From a virus: 64,000 nucleotides of DNA. Shown piece after piece: positions 36,701 through 45,700 of the stretch; position 1 is the first letter of the stretch; each line of letters starts with the position of its first letter. The stretch lies in IMG/VR virus record IMGVR_UViG_3300037011_000200, positions 34,542 through 98,541 of that record. One strand, given 5' to 3'. The notes beneath the pieces are model-generated. The model was not told the origin of the DNA. It ran no database searches and was given only the letters and a program-made list of their open reading frames with translations. Position numbers and translations under genes: made by a program.

Positions 36701-39700
36701 ATCTGTTAAGTCATTACAAGGAATGAAACCCTTTGAAGGTTATGTACGAGATGCTGCTAGCCTTGAAGTGAACATGTTAAAGGTAATGAGAACGATTACT
36801 TCAAGCCTTGATCGTATTAGTCAAGGCAAAGGTATGCAATTAAATGTAAAGGAGTCCCTTGTCGAGTTAGGTTCCTTGCGAGAACGTTTGAGCGTCATCA
36901 CTTCGGAGATGCAGGGCTGGGCTCAAGCATCTGCTGCTGGTGGGGCACAATTGCCTTATTCCTTCGAGTTGACTGCAAACTCCGTTGCAAAGATGGGCCG
37001 AGTATTAGAGAATGTAATTTCTGTGCTGCGTGCACTCCCTGCGTCTGGAAGAGTAACTGAACAAAGTCTTCAAAGATTGAATGACTTGTCAAAGGATTTA
37101 TGGGGAAGTTTGAAAGCTGTTGACCAAATCACTTTAAAAGATTTAGGGGCACAGATTGAAGCTATCTTTTCGAAAGCCTTTGGTGAGAAGATGGGTCCTT
37201 GGCTTTATCAAGGATTTGCTAAAGTTCCTGCAGGAGCGCGAACCTTCTTTGGAAACTTTCAGAAACAGTTGCAAACGGAAGGATCAAATGTTAATGTTTT
37301 ACTACAAACTATGTCTACCGAATTTCAAAGTATCTTCGCAAAGTTTGGTGGCAGACCTCAGTTGATGTTACAGTACTTTGAAAAAGCAACTCCGCAAATG
37401 CGATTGCTTCTGTCTCAGTTTTTCGAGCAAGCAGGTCTTTTGACTGGAGCGGGTTTCCAAAGTTGGATTACTCAATGGTCGCAATATATGGGTGAAATGA
37501 ACATTGAGGAAAAGAAAGGTCTTGAGAAACTTCAGAAGCAAATGCTAGAAGGCCTTTCTACTTTCCGTGAAACAAAATTCTTTCCAGAGCCGAAGGTTCC
37601 TACCACATTGTTTGATGTAGCTAAAGCTTTACGTCAAGTGGGGATGAGCTTACAAGAGATTCGTCAGATTAGTGATTTGGGGTTCATCAAGTTATGGGGT
37701 GAAGCTCTTACTCAGCCTTTCAAAATGATTATTGGTCAAGCTGGTGAGGTTAGTGTTGGCTTGGGTGGAGTCTTTTCAATTATTGGCAATAAGATGGCTG
37801 TCTTTGCTAATTCTCTTGACGCTGTGCGTCAAGCTTTCCTTGGGTTAAGACAAGATAGTGTACAAGTGCAAGAAGGATTTGTGGCTTTTATTACCTTAAT
37901 AGAGAAATTGTCTGCAGCCTTCAGAGAATCAAAAGTTGTAGGGTCTCAATGGGGTGTAGAAATTGTTTCTCAGTTGAGTGTCTTAGGAACTGTTGGCAAG
38001 AGTCTTAGTGATTTCACTAAAGGTGCAGCAGGTATAGCCGACTTTCCAAGAATCTTGCGTGAGATTGATTTTGGTGGTCTTGGTCAACAGTTAACTACAT
38101 TTATGACAGGTATGGGAGGTGCAGCTGCACAAACGCAAGTTCCTGAACAGTTTATGGCACCTTTGAAATCATTCCTTGGAATGGCGAAGCAGTTGAATCA
38201 GTTTGCGTTTGCTGCAGAAAATATTCTTAAGTTAACTCAAGCCTTTTCAACGTTACAAGCACAACTTGGTTCTAGTCAAGCAGTGTTTCAAAGCTTTGAA
38301 GGTACATTTCAGATTTTCAGAAAAATGTTTGAACTACTTCCTACTCTCTCGATACCTATGGGTCCTGCAGTCCCTGCTGGAGCTATAGAGAGTGCACGAA
38401 ACTTTGCACAAGTAATTGCACCTTTAGCTAGTGCAATTCGTAGTGTACAAGACATTAACTTTGATGCTGCTATCAATAATATTAATCGTGCAGCCACTGA
38501 ATTCAAAGCTGCTCTTGAGAAATTGTTTCTAGCTTTAGAACAAGTACCTATCTCTTCGCAAACTCAGAAGGTGATTTCATTTTTATCAAGACTTGCTACA
38601 GCTTTCTCTAAGATTGATTGGACAGTTAATCCTCAAGTGATTACTCAGCAGTTTGTAAGTACTGCAAGAGCAATTGAAAAAGGCCAGCAAATTGTAGAAG
38701 GTCAAGTTCAGGAAGGTGCTGCACAAATTGCATCAGCTGCAGAGAAGGCTGGAGATCAAATAAAACGTTCTGGGCTAGGTAGCCTAGGTGATTTAGTTGA
38801 GCCTAGTTTAATTTCTCTCTTTGGTGCTGGTGAAGAACCAGTTCCTGAGTACTTGCGAACCACTTCTCAAGCATACACCCAAACATTGCAGGGAATTGGT
38901 GAACGTACTCGAATGTTGGTTACTGAATTCGCTCAGGCTTCCGGTCAAGCTAATATTTTTGGTGAAACATTAATGCAAATGGCACGAGGAGGGCCGTCTG
39001 CAGCATTCCGTCAAATGGTTGATGACCTTATTATGTTAGGCCCTGCTATTACTCAGGACACTACAAAGTTTAATGAGATGCGCCAGTCGTTAGAACGTTT
39101 CCTTACTGATGTATCTCAAATGAAGGGTGTAGGAGCTCAGTTTACCGAATTGTCTGCTCGTATTGGAACGCCAGCTATGATGGGGCCTTCTGGCTTGGTA
39201 CAAACATTGTCTGATACGGCGCGGGCTATAGATAAGGTTCAAAAGGCAGGGGCAGAAACTACATTCTTGGATATGATGATCAAGAGTCGGTCGAAAGCTC
39301 AAGAACTGCATATTCAGGTTGGAGGCCTTTTGAATTATATGCAGTCTATGGGCCCACGCTTAAGAGAATCTCTTACTACGGGATTTGCCAGACGAGAATT
39401 TTATTCGCAGATTTCTGATATTCGTCGTGCGCTTGAACAAGCAATGACTCCTTTGCGAGGCTTTGTCGGCTTCCCTCAGATTCGTGTAGACATGGAAAAG
39501 ATGTCATCGGACCTCTCAAGAATGTCGTCAATGTCTACGGGGATACTTACAGTATGGGATAGATTCTCAGGTGTAATTCGAAGTGCTCGTGATAGTTTCC
39601 TGAACTTGATTGCTTATCAAACACGATGGTATTTATCTATGCAGATTTTCTGGGCAGTGTTTGGTCAGATGGATCAAGTTATAATGAATTTTGGAAAACT

Positions 39701-42700
39701 AGATACTGAGGTGAGACGCGCAACTCGTACAATTCGTGATTTGAACTTTGCAGTATTAGGTGTAGATCCTGCATTGCGTGCAATGGCTCAGGTTGGGGTT
39801 GAGTCTGCAAGACACATTGAGAAAATTTTCCGTACCTTGTTTATGGCTCAAATACGTACCACTTTTTATAATATGATGCGATCTCTAGGGGCTTCTACTC
39901 AAGAAGTTGGAGAAGTGTTGTATCAATTAGGATCTGCAGGATTAAACGTAAACACGTCGTTAGCGGCTGTGGTTCCAACTTTACGTATGATCATTGGGTC
40001 AGAGGCTGATACAACAGAGTCTACCAAATTGGTTGCTGGGGCTTACTATTTATATGGTGATTCACTTCAGGGTGCAATGACTGATACAGAGAAGTTTGCA
40101 CGTATTACAGATATTTTGTCAGCATCGTTTCGTGATCACTTGGTGGAATTGAATGAAATGGTTACTGGTATGGGATATGTGATCACGACTGGAAAATTAT
40201 CAGGGTTATCTTTTGAAGAACTGGCTGCTGCTTTGGGTGTTCTCAATGATAATATGTTGCGGGGATCGAAAGCAGGGCGTTCATTAAATCAGATGCTAGT
40301 TCATTTAGCTCAGCGCACTCAAGATGTTAAAATATCTTTAATGCAAGTTGCTCAGCAGCACGGTGCTGGTGATGTTGTAGCTGAAGCTTTTAAAAAAATA
40401 GAACAAGAAGCTGCTACACAAGGGCGTCAAGTTCGGCCGTTTGATTATCTTATTGAAGCTGGAAAAATTCTAGAACCTGTACTTGCAAAGGCAGGGCTCT
40501 CAACAGAAAATTTAGCTAATCAAGCTCAGATTATGGGAATTATTGGATCAAGAGCGTATGCAGTTCTCTTATTAAAAGCTAGAGAATATGGGCAAGCTCT
40601 CTTCCAGTTGCAATATACATCTTTCGGTGCAGGCGAGCAAATGTCTGATGTAATGGTTACCGGCTTCGCTCGTGCTGTAAATAGGATTGAAGGCTTTGCT
40701 CGCTCAGGTATGGGACGTGTGTTTGGAATCTTTAAAGGTACTGTAGAAGGAATTGGAGGAAGTCTTGTTCGTCTGGAAGATACCACACGTGGTGTATTTG
40801 GTACATTTGGACTTGAGGTTAACAATGCGAAGAGTTTAATATCTAGCTTTTTGTTAATCTTGTCTGCACAAGCAGTTCTGAAGATTTGGGGAAAGAGTTT
40901 GCCTTTCTTTCCTAACATTAAGAAGACAATTGAAGACTTCAAAAATTGGAGAGCAACTACCCAGGAAACTTCAGCTGCTTTTATGAACTTTTCTAGAGCA
41001 GCTTTTACTTCAACTACTCCAATTGAAAAACTGGGTTTATTGACTAGACAATACTTTGAGAAAGTTCCTGAGACTGGTCGACTGTCTTCTGCTCTACGGG
41101 GGGCTAACTTACAATTTGTTGCGCTTACAGGAAATGTTGGTGCATTGACAGAACAGCAGCGTGTTGCTGTTCAAAGTGTAACTCAGTTTGGAAAAGTCTT
41201 AACTCAAGTGATGGCTGGTGCTCCAATTGGGCAAATGCGTTTATACTTGGATCAAGTCTCTCAAGTAAGTGCTGTACAACAAATCCTTACAACTAGGCCT
41301 TTCAAAATACAAATAGATACAGCTGAGGCAGTTGCGCGGTTGAGATCAGGCGAGCTTAGTATAGGATCTTTCAGGCAGAAGTTTTTTGAGTTACAGAAAG
41401 AGGCAGCAAAGGGGGGTATTAAGTTTCCTCAGTTTATGGGTGCAACTTTTCTTACTTCAGGGGTAGAGGCTATACGTTCACTTAGTGGTACATATGCTCA
41501 GTTTGAAGATGTTATTCGTGGAGTGAGTAAGGGATCAATTGGAGATTTCACTAAGTTTCAACAGGTAGTGTCTGATCCTGCTGCTTGGAATCAATTTGTA
41601 ACTACTGTAAAGACAGCAGCTCAAACTGGTGAAGAAAGTATGGTTCGACTGTCTGAGTCAATTGTTGGGATAAACGAAAAAGGAACTATTCCGGCAGCAC
41701 GAGCGTTTGAAGCTCAAATGGCAAGATTTGGGGTTGCTGTACAAACAGAGGCAATGAAATCAATGACATGGGGTCGATATCTTGGGGAAGTATTCAAAGT
41801 TGCATTTCCGGGGCTAGTGAATTTATGGAGTGGTATTAAAAACTTTGGTGCAACCTCCCAAAGAGTTTTTTCGGCTTTTGTAGTACTTATAAGAAGCGCA
41901 ACTAGTAGCATGAGAGGTTTGGAGACAGCATCTGCTCTTGCTACTATTCGAATAGCTGGTCTAGGAGCTGCTGCAAAGGCTTTCGCAGCTTTGAGGGCTG
42001 TCCTTGCAGCTGTGACTGGTAATCTTTTACAACTTGCTTTACAAATTGCGACAACTCTTCTTTATGCATATGGATTTGATAAAGCATTAAATTGGTGGGA
42101 AAGACTCACCAGAGGAGTAGATAAATATGCTGAGGAGGTAGGTCAGGCGGGTGCAGAGTTTCAAAAGAGTGTTGCTTTTATGACTGCACCATTACCTCAA
42201 ATGATTTCGTACTTTGAGAGAGTCGGTGAAACACTTGATGAGATGATGGCATCAGATCGAACCTTCTTTGTAAAAACTGATAGTATTGACAATGCGGTTG
42301 CTAAATTTAGTGAATTAAGTATGTTGGTTCAAAGCAGTACCATGTCAGAGATTAAGATTCTTGTAGATACTGGGAGACTTACGGAGGCAAATGTATTATT
42401 GCGGCAGTCAATACCTGAAATAGTAAAAGCGCGTGAGGAAGCTGCTAAAAGAGTTTTCATGAACTTTGGCAATTTTGGTAGAGACTTTAGTATTATGGTG
42501 ATGTCAAGCAAACCTGCTATTAATAAAGCAATGAAAGAAATTAGTGAGTTAGTATACAAAAGTTTATCAGATGCTGAACGTATGAAAATCGATCCGAACA
42601 TGTTAAAAGTCAAAACTCTTAACATTTCGAAAATTCCTTTGGATAAACTAACACCCGAAGTTATTCAGTGGCAAAAGGTGGGTATTAAGGCTGCTGAACA

Positions 42701-45700
42701 AATTGCAGAAGGCGCTGCTTCCGTATTTCAGACAGGTGCTCGAGTTTTGAGTTTGATGATGAGGATCGACCCTTCAAAGGTGGGCAAGGAGTTTGCATTA
42801 AAGTTTACTAGGGAAATACAAAAGACTGTACCTTTAATTGAGGGTTCCTTTCAAGAAATTTCCAGAGAAATGCAGCAAGGTGTTTTTGGAGATCCTCGGG
42901 TTATCGAAGAAAGCCTTGACAGAATAACAAAAGCTTTTGTACGTACTGCTTCAGGGAAAAAGTATATTGGTGACCTTACTAGAGCAATGAAGGATTTTAG
43001 AGAAGAAGTGTTTGAGACCAAAGGGATGACTCCTGAAAGGTTTGTTTTTACATATCTTCCACTCTTAGCTAAAGAAAGTTCACAAGAGGTTCAACAACTT
43101 GCAAAAGTTTTGGATGATCCTCTTGTAACTGATTTGCGAAAAGCTCTCTTGTTAGTCAATGCTTTTAATAAAGAGTTGGCTGTTTTTGTTGCAGAACAAA
43201 CAAAAATTCAAGAAGGGGCCAGTATTGCATGGAATTTACAATCGGTTGCTGACCTAGTTGATGCTTTGCGTGATAAATTTGAGACACTACGTCAAAAGAT
43301 TGAGCTTGTAGGTGCTGAACCTGTCGCTGATATGAAACAAAATATAGAATCTAGTTTCAAGGAAATTGAAGGAAAGATTAGAGGACATAAGAACCTCTCA
43401 CTCAAGTTGGATGTGGGATTAGTAATGACTGATTGGGCTGTTGATTTTAATAAAGCATTTGAAGGGGCATTTACATATGCACCAGAATCTGTTTTGGGTA
43501 AATGGGAACGTGAGTTTTATAAAACGGCCGATCCTTTAAGAGAAGCATTCTCAAGTGCCTTTACTGAAATATCTTTTTGGGCTGAAGATGCCGGAAGAAG
43601 TATCGAACAAGGATTATCTATCCCGGGTTTTGATGCAATTGTAAAAGCATCTCAATCGGGCTTAACTGTATTGGAAAGAGGCCAACGAGATTGGGTATTA
43701 GATCTTCGTCATAATTTTCATTCTGCAGAGTTATATCAGGAAGAATACATAAAAACATTAAATTCACTTGCTAAATCGGGCCAGTTGACACTGTCTCAGG
43801 TTTCTACCGAAAGAATTCCTACTGTGGACTTAGGAGGTAAAGGAGGTGAAGGCGGTGGAGAGACTTCACGACTCGAAGAAACCAAGAAAGAGTTGCAAGC
43901 TAGTTTGAAGGAAGGACTTGACGAAGCTCAAAAGTTAGCAGAAGCTATTCAGAAGAATGTTCGTGGTGCCATTGATAGTACTATTAAACGTGTTGAAGCA
44001 TTGCTTTCAGCTCTTTCTAAGGTAGTTGAAGTAAATATCAAAGTAGCTGAATCAGCTAGAAAAATGTCTTCAGGCTATAATCTCGCTAATAAGTTGTTGG
44101 AAACCACAATAGGGTATGCAGAGAAGTTATCTGAACAAACGAATTTGTGGGCGGTTCAACTTCAAAGATTACAAGTTGGTTTTGATGTAAGTCGAATCGC
44201 AAAACAGTTTGAAAGAGTTACTCAGGCATATCAGGGTAGTGGTCCTGAGTTGCAAATAGGTCCTGAAAAAGCAGCTGAGCGAATGGGTCAGATCATTGAC
44301 GAATTGAATAAGTCTGTTGATCAATCAATGGGTAATCTTATCAATGCGGTTACTCGTGCATTTGATATAGCTGCAAAGGAAGATGAGAAATATATTGACA
44401 AACGATTGAAAAACAACCTAAAATGGTCTGATGAAATTTCAGCTTCTGATGACACATATTATCAAAACCAGATTCAGGAGATTGATAAGTTAACTAGTGT
44501 TAGTGAAACGGAAAAGGAAAGACGCAAAGCTCAAATTCAGAGTGAGATTGAATGGTCAAAGAAAGTAGCAGATGTGAGGAAGGCTAAACTTGAAGCTGAA
44601 GCTGAACGATCTAAAGAATTAGATCAAGAGATACGGACAGGTGAACTTGTTCGGTTTATGAAAGAGATATTTGGAAAGAAGGGTGAACTTACACTTGATG
44701 AGCAAGGAATGGAAACAGCTCTTCAAAAGTTATCTATCAAAAGTCCTGAGTTGATGTTTGCTCTAAAGAGTTATCAAGGAACACAGGAAGCAGCTAAAAA
44801 TCAGTTAGAAGCAATAGCTACTTTTAATGAGTCAATCGAAAAAAATATTAGAAATAATCTCAAACAAGCTGAGGATCAATTAAAGGAATTGAGTATTATA
44901 GATAAATCAGTGGAAAAATTCGCGATCGATGTAGGTAAACAGTTGCGTGAGATTGCATTTGCTCTTAAGAAAGGCAAGATAGGGAATGGTCCAGGTGAAG
45001 TCTTTGACTTAATGGACAAGTTGAAGGGTACTGTTTCTATACCTAATATTGCAGAGACATCTAGTGGTACATATAAGCTAGCGTCAGAAGAAACCTCAGC
45101 ACGTGCCCTTGATATAAATATGGTTAAGGAGTCTGTGCTAGCCTTTGATCAATCACTTGATCAAGTATCAAAATCCCTTTCAGAGGGAGGGTTTGAACAG
45201 CTCCAACAAAATCTTCAAGCGCTTTCCGGAGGAATGAATAACTTTCTCCAGCGAATGATAGAGGGACAAAGTCCTGAACAATTGAGGCAAGCAGCCGTAT
45301 CTGTGAGGCAAGCAGCCGTATCTGTTTCAGAAACTCTTGAATCAGCTCAAACAAAATTATCCGGAGCAGCCGCAAATAATGTTAATATGCTTGAAGAGGT
45401 GGTACGTGCAACCAGAAGTCTAGGTACTTTACCCTATATTGCAGAGACATCTAAGCCAGCGCCAAAAGAGACTACATTGCGTGCCTTTGGTATGACTTAT
45501 GGGAAAGTTACGTTTGATTTGAATTCAGTGGGTGAAAAGATTCAAAATGGAGCAGCCACAATACAGCAGGGTGCACAGGTAACAGGTCAAGCTTTAGTAG
45601 ACGCAGGCCAAGAAATTGAACGAAGTGGGGTGGCCGCAGCACAAAGAATAGCTGGTGTTGAGATTTCAACTCCAATAAACCAAATGAAAACTTCTCTGAC